Assembly: GCF_017876625.1 (NCBI RefSeq)
Contig: NZ_JAGIOH010000001.1
Location: 6,283,501-6,347,500 of the forward strand
DNA from: Streptomyces syringium
GTDB taxonomy: Bacteria > Actinomycetota > Actinomycetes > Streptomycetales > Streptomycetaceae
DNA: 64,000 nt
Direction of reading: 5' to 3'
Shown: piece after piece, positions 8,162 to 15,549 of the stretch
How positions within the stretch are numbered: the stretch's first letter is position 1
Layout: the number at the start of each line of letters is the position of its first letter
The notes under the pieces: generated by a model
Seen by the model: the letters and a program-made list of their open reading frames with translations, nothing else
Told to the model about the DNA's origin: nothing
The model's database searches: none
Translations under genes and position numbers: made by a program

Positions 8162-9016
8162 GTGACCCAGTCACGCACCTTCCAACTGAGTCTCACCACC
8201 CAGGGACCGGCCTACCCGCCCAGTGAAGTGATGGACGGAAACGGTGACTTCGTCGTCATCGGCCGTATCAATCGCGACAACGGCGCGGGCGGGGTCTCCC
8301 AGGCCTGGGGATCGGCGATCGTCTCCGCGGGCAGCCCGCTGCCGAAGTTCGGCGAGCACCGGCCGTACGAGATCGTGAGGGAACTCCCCGACCACCCCGC
8401 GCAGTTCAGCCCGGCGGACAACGAGATCGTGCTGCACACGCTGCCGCTCCCGCTGCCGTGCAACAACTACCCCATGGTGTTCGCCCCCGAGCAGTGCCCG
8501 GACGCGCACCTGGTCACCCGCCCCAGCTACCCCTTCCACCAGGTCGCCGTGCCGGACCTGCGGGCCCAGGACGGCCCCAAGGTCACCGAGCCGGTCACCC
8601 TCGGCAAGTGGGCGGAGGCCCGCGGGGAGCTGGAGGTGCGGCTGGTGGACGGCGGCACGGCCGCGGAGTTCGCCTGCGACTTCTCCGGAATGCTGCCCAA
8701 CAGCCTCTACACGGTGATGTCCCTGCGGGAGCACGACCTCGACCCCGACGGGCCCACCCGGCCCGGCCCGCTGGGCGTGCCCAACGCCTTCGTCACCGAC
8801 CAGGACGGCAGGGGCCGCTACCGGGCCGTACTGCCGGACCCCTTCCCGGCGCCCGGCACCGGCGGCAACCGCATCGTCAACGTCATCGTGCTCTGGATGA
8901 GCTACCAGCAGAACTACGGCGGAGCGATCGGCTGGTTCGGCCTCGGCGGGGACATCCACGCCCAACTCAAGCTCCAGGGGCCGAGCTTCATGGAATTCGT
9001 CACCACCGCCGAGTGA
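8162..9016 (+). CDS. Unknown beta-rich protein in the AfsA-like operon
   Basis: 284 aa from a GTG at 8162 with a strong AGAAGGAGAAG ribosome site. I do not recognise the family. There is no signal peptide or membrane segment. The second half (from about residue 150) has beta-sandwich character, with SGMLPNSLYTVMSL and GVPNAFVTDQDGRGRYRA, the latter typical of small beta-sandwich repeats. The C-terminus ends GWFGLGGDIHAQLKL. Its place between the ABM-like and tautomerase genes suggests a role in the same pathway. Enzyme or binding protein cannot be decided. Confidence 0.7.
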   Translation: MTQSRTFQLSLTTQGPAYPPSEVMDGNGDFVVIGRINRDNGAGGVSQAWGSAIVSAGSPLPKFGEHRPYEIVRELPDHPAQFSPADNEIVLHTLPLPLPCNNYPMVFAPEQCPDAHLVTRPSYPFHQVAVPDLRAQDGPKVTEPVTLGKWAEARGELEVRLVDGGTAAEFACDFSGMLPNSLYTVMSLREHDLDPDGPTRPGPLGVPNAFVTDQDGRGRYRAVLPDPFPAPGTGGNRIVNVIVLWMSYQQNYGGAIGWFGLGGDIHAQLKLQGPSFMEFVTTAE

Positions 9017-9077
9017 TCACCGGCGCCCTACCGACAACCGCCCCACCGAGAACCGGCAGTCCGAAAGAGGAATCACC

Positions 9078-9293
9078 ATGCCCATCGTCTCCGTGACGAC
9101 CTGGCCGACCGACAACGACGAGCAGTGCCGCGAGCTGATGGAGGAGCTGACCGCGACCGTGCACCGGATCACCGGCGCCCCCCTCGACAAGATCACGGTC
9201 TATGTCCGGGAGGTCCCGCGCGAGCGCTGGTCCGAGGGCGGCGTCCTCGGGTCCAACCCGGAATTCGCCAAGCTCAGCCGGCGCACCGGCTGA
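9078..9293 (+). CDS. 4-oxalocrotonate tautomerase-family protein
   Basis: 71 aa, the usual size of 4-OT subunits. The second codon encodes Pro, which becomes the N-terminal catalytic base after Met removal. The sequence PIVSVTTWP then ITGAPLDKITVYVREVPRERW matches the family, and the Arg residues near 46-48 correspond to substrate carboxylate-binding positions. These enzymes interconvert enol and keto forms, and some perform decarboxylation or Michael additions. Within this operon it may tautomerise a beta-keto or enone intermediate. The GAAAGAGGAATC ribosome site is clear. Confidence 0.88.
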   Translation: MPIVSVTTWPTDNDEQCRELMEELTATVHRITGAPLDKITVYVREVPRERWSEGGVLGSNPEFAKLSRRTG

Positions 9294-9315
9294 CCGCGGA
9301 CGTGAACGGGGCCAC

Positions 9316-9340
9316 GGGGCCGGGCGACGTGCCCGGCCCC
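9316..9340 (+). terminator. Intra-operon GC hairpin
   Basis: GGGGCCGGGC and GCCCGGCCCC form a perfect 10-bp stem around a 5-base loop, in the 110-bp gap between the tautomerase and CMD genes. No T-run follows. It may attenuate transcription or protect the upstream mRNA. Confidence 0.5.
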
Positions 9341-9403
9341 CGCCCCGGCCCCCTCACCCCGTCCCACCGCAGCCCCGAACCCCGACACCGAAAGTTGACC
9401 GTC

Positions 9404-10216
9404 ATGTCCCCGAACTCCGCAGGCACCGCCGCAGACGACCGCATGGAGCGCGGCCTGGAGACGATCCGCCGCATCGAGCGCGCCGAACGGCCCGGAGTCC
9501 TCGACGGATTCAGCGACGTGGCCCCCGGCTTCGGCGAGATCATCGTCGGCTACGCCTTCGGCGACATCTGCTCCCGGCCCGGCCTGGAGACGCCCACCCG
9601 TCAGCTCGTGACCGTCGCCGCGCTGACGACCCTGGGCAACGCCGCCCCGCAGCTCTCCTTCCACGTACGGGGGGCGCGCAACGTCGGCTGCACCCGGCAG
9701 GAGATCGTCGAGACGGTCATGCACCTCTGCCCGTACGCCGGGCTCCCCGCGACCGTCGAAGCCCTGAAGGTCGTCACCGCCGTGTTCGAAGCCGAACCCC
9801 GGCCGGCCGGGGACGAGCCCACCGGACCGGCCGCGACCGACGACCGCTACGAGCGGGGTCTGCACCTGCTGAAGGCCCTCGACGGCCTCACCACGCAGTC
9901 CGCCGGCTCCCAGGGCCCGGTCACCGACCTCGCCCGCTGCCTCATCGAGTTCGCCCTCGGCGGCATCTCCGGGGACGGCGGCCTCGACGCCCGCACCCGG
10001 GAGATCGTCTCCATCGCCGCCTGCACCGCGCTGGGCACCCCTTCGCGACTGCCGCTGGAGAGGCACCTGCGTGCCCTGCTCGCGGCCGGCGGCACCGAGC
10101 AGGAAGCCATCGAGACGGTCCTCCAGATGGCCGTGTACGCGGGCGTCCCGACCGCGGTCAACGGCCTCAACGCCGTCCGCGACGTCTACCGGACGGCCGC
10201 CGGACAGCCCGCCTGA
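9404..10216 (+). CDS. Tandem carboxymuconolactone-decarboxylase (CMD)-like protein
   Basis: 270 aa from the ATG at 9404. Two CMD/AhpD-fold domains are fused: residues about 10-125 (RQLVTVAAL, QLSFHVRGARNVGCTRQEIV, YAGLPATVEAL) and about 147-265 (TREIVSIAAC, LERHLRALLAAGGTEQEAIE, YAGVPTAVNGL). The first domain keeps the His and N-x-G-x-T-x-x-EI pattern of gamma-CMDs. Neither shows the CxxC of peroxidase-type AhpD. Decarboxylation or lactone handling is therefore likelier than redox, and the neighbouring tautomerase supports that. The substrate is unknown. Confidence 0.8.
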   Translation: MSPNSAGTAADDRMERGLETIRRIERAERPGVLDGFSDVAPGFGEIIVGYAFGDICSRPGLETPTRQLVTVAALTTLGNAAPQLSFHVRGARNVGCTRQEIVETVMHLCPYAGLPATVEALKVVTAVFEAEPRPAGDEPTGPAATDDRYERGLHLLKALDGLTTQSAGSQGPVTDLARCLIEFALGGISGDGGLDARTREIVSIAACTALGTPSRLPLERHLRALLAAGGTEQEAIETVLQMAVYAGVPTAVNGLNAVRDVYRTAAGQPA

Positions 10217-10302
10217 CCCGCTGCCCCGACCACCCCGGCCCGCCGGCGCCCCCACCCCCGCAGCCGTCACCGCCGTTCACCGCCACCCGGAAGGAGAGCC
10301 CC

Positions 10303-10998
10303 ATGGCCTCTCGTCCCTACCTCGTCTTCGCCGACGTGGACGAGACCCTCATCAACTGCAAGAGCATGTTCGACTTCTTGCGGTACCAACTGACCATCCG
10401 GTACGGCGCCGACGGTGTCGTCGACTACGGACGGCTCCACGAGGGGTTCCAGCAGGCGGCCCGCGAGGGCGCCGCCCGCGAGGACATCAACCGCGCCTAC
10501 TACGCGGCCTACGAGGGCGACTCGGCGGCCACCATCGCCGCCCTGGGCGAGCGCTGGTTCACCGAGCGGGACACGGCCGGGCTCTTCATCGAGGAGACCC
10601 GCCGGGAGCTGGCGGAACACCGCGCGGCGGGCGCCGAGATCGTCCTGGTCTCCGGGTCGTTCCCCGCGTGCCTCGACCCCATCGCCCGGGTGGTCGGCGC
10701 CGCCCATGTGCTCTGCACCCGCCCCCTCGTCGAGCGGGGCCGCTACACCGGCCGGATCGGGACGCCGATGATCGGCGCGCACAAGGCGGACGCCGTGCGG
10801 GACCTGCTCGCCACCCGGCCGGACATCGACTCGCGCGACTGCTACGCGTACGGCGACCACCCGTCCGACCTGCCGATGCTCGACGCCGTCGGCCACCCCG
10901 TCGCGGTCGGCGACGACCCCGTCGTCCACGCCCACCTCGACGACCGGGCCCGCATGAGCCACCAGTACTTCTTCACCCCCCTGGAGCCACAGCGATGA
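10303..10998 (+). CDS. HAD-IB family phosphatase (SerB/MmfP-like)
   Basis: 231 aa from the ATG at 10303, with AAGGAG upstream. All HAD motifs are present: DVDET (nucleophile Asp near residue 9), VLVSGSF (motif II), GAHKADAV (Lys, motif III) and GDHPSDLPML (Mg-binding acids, motif IV). Such phosphatases remove phosphate from small metabolites. In butyrolactone and methylenomycin-furan pathways an AfsA-type condensation with dihydroxyacetone phosphate is followed by dephosphorylation, and MmfP belongs to this superfamily. The same role is a reasonable inference here. Its stop overlaps the next start (ATGA). Confidence 0.88.
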   Translation: MASRPYLVFADVDETLINCKSMFDFLRYQLTIRYGADGVVDYGRLHEGFQQAAREGAAREDINRAYYAAYEGDSAATIAALGERWFTERDTAGLFIEETRRELAEHRAAGAEIVLVSGSFPACLDPIARVVGAAHVLCTRPLVERGRYTGRIGTPMIGAHKADAVRDLLATRPDIDSRDCYAYGDHPSDLPMLDAVGHPVAVGDDPVVHAHLDDRARMSHQYFFTPLEPQR

Positions 10999-12074
10999 CC
11001 GTCTACTCACCCGCCACCACCGCCACCGGAATCATCGGCACCGGCTCGTACCTCCCCGCCGAGATCGTGCCCAACTCCGTGGTGGCCGACCGGGCCGGCG
11101 TCACCGCGGACTGGATCGTCCAGAAGACCGGCATCCACGAAAGACGCCACGCCGCGCCCCACGAAGCCACCTCCGACCTCGCCTACGCCGCGGCCCGGGC
11201 CGCGATGGACGACGCCGGCATCACCGAGCGGGACATCGCCTGGGTGATCGTGGCGACCTCCACTCCCGACCACCCCCAGCCCGCCACCGCCTGCCTGGTG
11301 CAGGACCGGCTCGGCGCCACCCAGGCCGCGGCCTTCGACATCAACGCCGTCTGCGCGGGCTTCGTCTTCGCGCTCCAGACCGGCGCCCAGCTGCTGGCCG
11401 GCGTCGGCGAGCGGACCACGGCCAAATACGCGCTCGTCATCGGCGCGGACGTCTACTCCCGCATCCTCGACCACACCGACCGCCGCACCGCGGTGCTCTT
11501 CGGCGACGGCGCCGGAGCCGTCGTCCTCGGCCCGGCCCGCCCCGGCCACGGCATCCTCGGCACCGGCACCAGCACCGACGGCAGCCTGCACGGGCTGATC
11601 GGCGTGCAGGCGGGCGGCAGCCGCCACCCCGCCTCCGCCGGCACCCTCGCCGACGGGCAGCACTTCTTCAAGATGCGGGGCCGGGAGGTCCGCGACTTCG
11701 TCAACGAGCGGCTGCCGCTCGCCGTCCAGGGCGTACTCGACGCCCACGGCATCGACCCCGCCCACGTCAAGCACTTCATCCCGCACCAGGCCAACGGCGT
11801 CATGGTCGGCGAGGTCATCCCCCGGCTCGGGCTGCCCAACGCGCACGCCCACCTGCCCGTCGACCTGCACGCCAACACCGGCGCCGCCTCCATACCGCTC
11901 GCCCTCGACCACGCCCGCCGCGCCGGGGCCCTGGCGGACGGCGACCTGATGCTCCTCGCAGGCTTCGGCGGCGGCATGGGCGTCGGCACGGCCCTGCTCC
12001 GCTGGGACAGCGAACCGCCCTGCCACCACACGCGGCACGCGGCACGGGAACTCGCCGGGAGCGTGGCCCGATGA
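10995..12074 (+). CDS. 3-oxoacyl-ACP synthase III (KAS III)-like
   Basis: 359 aa, overlapping the HAD gene by ATGA and so translationally coupled. The thiolase-fold catalytic triad is complete: Cys120 in DINAVCAGF, His264 in HQAN and Asn294 in HANTGAAS. DGAGAVVLG and the terminal GFGGGMGVGTALLRW are standard FabH features. KAS III enzymes condense an acyl-CoA with malonyl-ACP, and pathway-specific members also form esters or beta-keto products. Here it may make the beta-ketoacyl partner used by the AfsA-like protein. About 30 residues extend past the usual C-terminus. Confidence 0.9.
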   Translation: MTVYSPATTATGIIGTGSYLPAEIVPNSVVADRAGVTADWIVQKTGIHERRHAAPHEATSDLAYAAARAAMDDAGITERDIAWVIVATSTPDHPQPATACLVQDRLGATQAAAFDINAVCAGFVFALQTGAQLLAGVGERTTAKYALVIGADVYSRILDHTDRRTAVLFGDGAGAVVLGPARPGHGILGTGTSTDGSLHGLIGVQAGGSRHPASAGTLADGQHFFKMRGREVRDFVNERLPLAVQGVLDAHGIDPAHVKHFIPHQANGVMVGEVIPRLGLPNAHAHLPVDLHANTGAASIPLALDHARRAGALADGDLMLLAGFGGGMGVGTALLRWDSEPPCHHTRHAARELAGSVAR

Positions 12075-12328
12075 CCGCACTCGCGACCGCCCCGGCCCCT
12101 CTCGCCACAGAACACCTCGACCACGGCTACCCCGGATACCCGGTGTACGCCCGCCGCCGGCCCGCCCCCGCGACCGCCGACCTCTGCGCGGTCCCCGGCT
12201 GCGCCGTCGCCTGCTGGTCGATGGGGCTCGACGCCCCGGACACCACCCCTTGCCCGCACGGCTGGGCCCAGCGCCCCACGGCCGTCGCCTCCACCCCCGT
12301 CCCGCCCATGGGAGACCACCAGTCATGA
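12071..12328 (+). CDS. Small Cys-containing protein, unknown
   Basis: 85 aa. It overlaps both neighbours by ATGA (start at 12071 on the KAS III stop, stop at 12326-12328 on the MFS start), which is strong evidence that it is translated. The sequence is Ala/Pro-rich with a compact Cys cluster, CAVPGCAVACWSM, then PCPHGW: four Cys and one His near the C-terminal third. It could bind a metal, carry a cofactor or be a peptide precursor. I do not recognise the family. The YPGYPVYARRR segment before the cluster is unusual. Confidence 0.7.
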   Translation: MTALATAPAPLATEHLDHGYPGYPVYARRRPAPATADLCAVPGCAVACWSMGLDAPDTTPCPHGWAQRPTAVASTPVPPMGDHQS

Positions 12329-13578
12329 CTCAGACCACCCTTACGCACGCACCGGAAACGGACTCGGGCGTCAAGCGCGGGGCGCCCGTCGCCACCGACC
12401 CCGTCGGCTACTCGCCGCTGCGCGCCTGGCTGGCGGTCTTCGCCCTGGCGCTCGGCACCTTCTCCTTCGTCACCACCGAGACTCTGCCCATCGGCCTGCT
12501 GCCGTCCATCGGCGCCGGCGTCGACGTCTCCGTCGGCACCGCGGGCTTCCTCGTCACCGGCTTCGCCGCCGTCGCCGCCATCACCGCGGCACCGCTGACC
12601 ACCCTGTGCGGACGCGTCGACCGCAAGTGGCTGCTGGCCGCGCTGCTCGTCGCCTACGTCATCGGCAATCTGCTGGCCACCGTCGCCTCCAGCTACGCCA
12701 TGCTGCTCGTCGCCCGAATCGTGGTCGCCCTCGCCCACGGTGTCTTCTGGTCCATCGCCGCGGCCATCGCCGTCCGGCTCGTCCCCGAGCGGCACGCCGT
12801 CCGGGCCACCGCCATCGTCCTCGGCGGCATCTCCCTCGCCTCGGTGCTCGGCGTCCCGCTGGGCACGATGATCGGCCAGAACTCCGGCTGGCACACCGCG
12901 TTCGCCGCCGTCGCCGCCGTCGGCTTCATCGTCCTGGTCGCCGTGCTGTTCCTGCTGCCGGGCCTGCCCGCCCAGGGCAGCGGAAGCCTCGCCGCACTGC
13001 CCCGCGTGCTCCGCAACGGCCGACTGCGCACCGCCGTCGCCGTCACCGCGCTCGTCATGATCGGCCACTTCCTCGCCTTCACCTACATCGCCCCCTACCT
13101 GGAGGACATCACCGGCATCAGCGAGGGCATGGTCGGCGTCCTGCTGCTCGTCTTCGGCCTCGCCGGATTCGTCGGGAACTTCATCGCCGGAGCCGTCGTC
13201 GGCCGCTCCGTGCGGGCCACCCTGCTCGGCGCGCTCGCCGTGATGACCGCCTCCCTCGTCCTGCTGTGGGCCTTCGGTGACAGCAAGGCCGCGGCGGTCA
13301 CCCTGCTCATCGTGTGGGGCCTCGCCTTCGCCGCCCTGCCGGTCGGCCTCCAGACCTGGGTGCTGGAACTGGCCAAGGAGGAGTCCGACGCCGCGTCGTC
13401 CCTCTACGTGGCGGCCTTCAACGGCGCCATCGCCATCGGTTCCCTCGTCGGCGGCCTGATCGTCGACTCCTCCGCCGGCCCCCGCGCCGTCACGGCCATC
13501 GGCGCCGCCCTGGCCGCCTGCGCCCTGCTCACCCTGGTCCTCGCCGGACGCGGTACCCGCACCACCGAGAACGCCTGA
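12325..13578 (+). CDS. MFS exporter (DHA1 type)
   Basis: 417 aa from the ATG at 12325. About 12 membrane segments are visible. The loop 2-3 motif is CGRVDRKWLL, a variant of motif A, and TM5 carries GGISLASVLGVPLGTMIG, resembling antiporter motif C. It belongs to the AraJ/SotB/chloramphenicol-resistance branch of drug:H+ antiporters (opening FSFVTTETLPIGLL). Its position inside the AfsA-like operon suggests export of the product. Confidence 0.9.
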   Translation: MTQTTLTHAPETDSGVKRGAPVATDPVGYSPLRAWLAVFALALGTFSFVTTETLPIGLLPSIGAGVDVSVGTAGFLVTGFAAVAAITAAPLTTLCGRVDRKWLLAALLVAYVIGNLLATVASSYAMLLVARIVVALAHGVFWSIAAAIAVRLVPERHAVRATAIVLGGISLASVLGVPLGTMIGQNSGWHTAFAAVAAVGFIVLVAVLFLLPGLPAQGSGSLAALPRVLRNGRLRTAVAVTALVMIGHFLAFTYIAPYLEDITGISEGMVGVLLLVFGLAGFVGNFIAGAVVGRSVRATLLGALAVMTASLVLLWAFGDSKAAAVTLLIVWGLAFAALPVGLQTWVLELAKEESDAASSLYVAAFNGAIAIGSLVGGLIVDSSAGPRAVTAIGAALAACALLTLVLAGRGTRTTENA

Positions 13579-13643
13579 CACCCGCCGCCCCCGGCGCCCC
13601 CAGACACGCACCGAACCAGCATCGACAAGGAAGTCAGGAATTC

Positions 13644-14642
13644 ATGTACCAGCGCACCCTCGGCGCCTCCGGCCTGCAGGTCTCCGCGATCGGCCTCGGC
13701 TGCATGGGAATGTCGGTCTATTACGGCGCCAGTGACGAGGCGGCCTCCGTCGCCACCATCCACCACGCCCTCGACATCGGCGTGAACTTCCTCGACACCG
13801 CCGACGCCTACGGCAACGGCCACAACGAGGAGCTGGTCGGCCGGGCCCTGAAGGGCCGCCGCGACGAGGCCGTCCTCGCCACCAAGTTCGGCATCCGGGG
13901 CGTCGGGCCCGGGGGCACCTCCGGCGGGGCGACCATCGACTCCCGCCCCGAGTACGTCCGGGAGGCCTGCGACGCCTCGCTCGCCCGCCTCGACGTCGAC
14001 CACATCGACCTGTACTACATGCACCGCCGCAACCCCGAGGTCCCCATCGAGGAGACCATCGGCGCCATGGCCGAACTCGTCGCCGCGGGCAAGGTCCGCC
14101 ACCTCGGACTCTCCGAGGTGAACGCCGACACCCTGCGCCGCGCCCACGCCGTCCACCCCATCGCGGCCCTGCAGAGCGAGTACTCGCTGTGGGAGCGCGG
14201 CCTGGAGGACGACATCGCGCCCACGGCCACCGAGCTCGGCATCGGCCTCGTCCCCTACTCGCCGGTCGGCCGGGGCTTCCTCACCGGGGCCCTCACCTCG
14301 CTCGACCAACTGGACAAGGACGACTACCGCCGCACCACCGACCCCCGCTTCCAGGGCGAGAACCTCACCCGCAACCTGGCCCTCGTCGAGCGGGTCCGCG
14401 CCCTCGCCACCGGCATCGGCTGCACCCCCGTCCAACTGGCCCTGGCCTGGCTGCTCTCCCGCGGCGAGCACATCGCCCCGATCCCCGGCACCCGGCGCGT
14501 CAGCTACCTGGAGGAGAACGCCGAGGCCGCCGACCTGGCCCTCACCGAGGACCAGTTGCGCGCCCTGGAGGAGGCACTGCCCGCCACCGAGGTGTCCGGC
14601 GGCCGCTACCCCGAGGCCGGGCTGCGCCTGCTGAACACCTGA
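13644..14642 (+). CDS. Aldo/keto reductase (AKR13-like)
   Basis: 332 aa from the ATG at 13644, preceded by AAGGAAGTCAGGAATTC. The (beta/alpha)8 NADPH-dependent AKR tetrad is seen as Asp and Tyr in DTADAYGNG, Lys in LATKFG and His in YYMHRRN. NADP phosphate-binding residues are expected in PGTRRVSYLEEN near residue 285. The last gene of the operon, it could reduce a ketone or aldehyde intermediate. It is followed by a strong terminator. Confidence 0.92.
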   Translation: MYQRTLGASGLQVSAIGLGCMGMSVYYGASDEAASVATIHHALDIGVNFLDTADAYGNGHNEELVGRALKGRRDEAVLATKFGIRGVGPGGTSGGATIDSRPEYVREACDASLARLDVDHIDLYYMHRRNPEVPIEETIGAMAELVAAGKVRHLGLSEVNADTLRRAHAVHPIAALQSEYSLWERGLEDDIAPTATELGIGLVPYSPVGRGFLTGALTSLDQLDKDDYRRTTDPRFQGENLTRNLALVERVRALATGIGCTPVQLALAWLLSRGEHIAPIPGTRRVSYLEENAEAADLALTEDQLRALEEALPATEVSGGRYPEAGLRLLNT

Positions 14643-14653
14643 CCTCCGGGTGC

Positions 14654-14699
14654 GACGACGCCGGCCGCCCCCGTGCAGACAGGGGCGGCCGGCGTCGTC
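14654..14699. terminator. Bidirectional terminator, 18-bp stem
   Basis: A perfect 18-bp inverted repeat (arms 14654-14671 and 14682-14699, 10-base loop) sits between convergent genes. It ends the AfsA-like operon and abuts the stop codon of the XRE gene. Confidence 0.85.
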
Positions 14700-15511
14700 T
14701 ACGGCAGTCGACCGTGCAGCTCCTGAAGGTGCGCGGCCGTCTCCCGGTCGGCGGGCAGGAACGTCTCCATCGCCAGCTCGGAGACGGTCACGTCCATGGG
14801 GGTGTTGAACGTCGCGATCGTCGAGATGAACGACAGCACCCGGCCGTCGTGCTCGATCACCATCGGCAGCGCGAACGGCACCCCGCCCTCCCCGGACGCC
14901 GCGCGCTCGGTGCCGCCCTCCGGCAGCGGATATCCGCTGACCTCGTCGTAGAGGGCGCGCAGCGGCGCGGACCGCATCAGGGCCAGCTGCCGTTCCATCT
15001 GATGCAGCAGATGACCGCGCCACTCACGGTAGTTGCGGATGCGGGGCGCCAGGCCGTCCGGGTGCATGGTGATCCGCATGGCGTTCAGCGGCGGGGCCAG
15101 CAGCGGCTCCGCGACGCCCGCCAGCAGCATCGCGATGCCGCGGTTGGCGGCCAGCACCTGATACGTGCCGTCCACCACCAGCGCCGGGAACGGCTCGTAC
15201 GAGCGCAGCAGCCGTTCCATCCCCTCCCGCAGCCCCGCGAGCGCCGGGTCGTCCAGGGACCGTTCGGCGTAGTACGGGGCGTAACCGGCCGCGATCAGCA
15301 GGGCGTTCCGCTCCCGGACGGGCACCTCCAGATGGTCCGCGAGGCGCAGCACCATCTCCTGGCTCGGCCGGGCACGGCCCGTCTCGATGAAGCTGATGTG
15401 GCGCGCCGAGGAGCCCGCGCGCAGCGCCAGATCCAGCTGGCTGATCCGCCGCCGGTCCCGCCACTCGCGCAGCAGCGCGCCCACCCCCGTGGTCTCTGCG
15501 ACAGTCGTCAT
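14699..15511 (-). CDS. XRE-family regulator with MmyB-like sensor domain
   Basis: 270 aa from the ATG at 15511. The helix-turn-helix at residues 11-65 (LREWRDRRRISQLDLALRAG, RHISFIETGRARPS) is followed by the conserved MmyB-type C-terminus. LLIAAGYAPYY, RLLRSYEPFPALVVD and EWRGHLLHQMERQ are characteristic, as is STIATFNTPMDVTVSELAMETFLPAD in short form. These regulators are very common in Streptomyces, and in a related structure the C-terminal domain holds a fatty acid. It lies 38 bp downstream of the flavin oxidoreductase gene on the same strand. Confidence 0.9.
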   Translation of the reverse strand: MTTVAETTGVGALLREWRDRRRISQLDLALRAGSSARHISFIETGRARPSQEMVLRLADHLEVPVRERNALLIAAGYAPYYAERSLDDPALAGLREGMERLLRSYEPFPALVVDGTYQVLAANRGIAMLLAGVAEPLLAPPLNAMRITMHPDGLAPRIRNYREWRGHLLHQMERQLALMRSAPLRALYDEVSGYPLPEGGTERAASGEGGVPFALPMVIEHDGRVLSFISTIATFNTPMDVTVSELAMETFLPADRETAAHLQELHGRLP

Positions 15512-15549
15512 GGCCCGACCGTAACCGGTGGCCCGCCGCCCACCGGCGG

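Noticed and set aside
12127..13611. Antisense frame of 494 codons opposite the MFS exporter
   Set aside because: Low-complexity Gly/Asp/Glu translation is typical of a shadow frame; the plus-strand MFS gene has clear membrane helices and an ATGA-coupled start.
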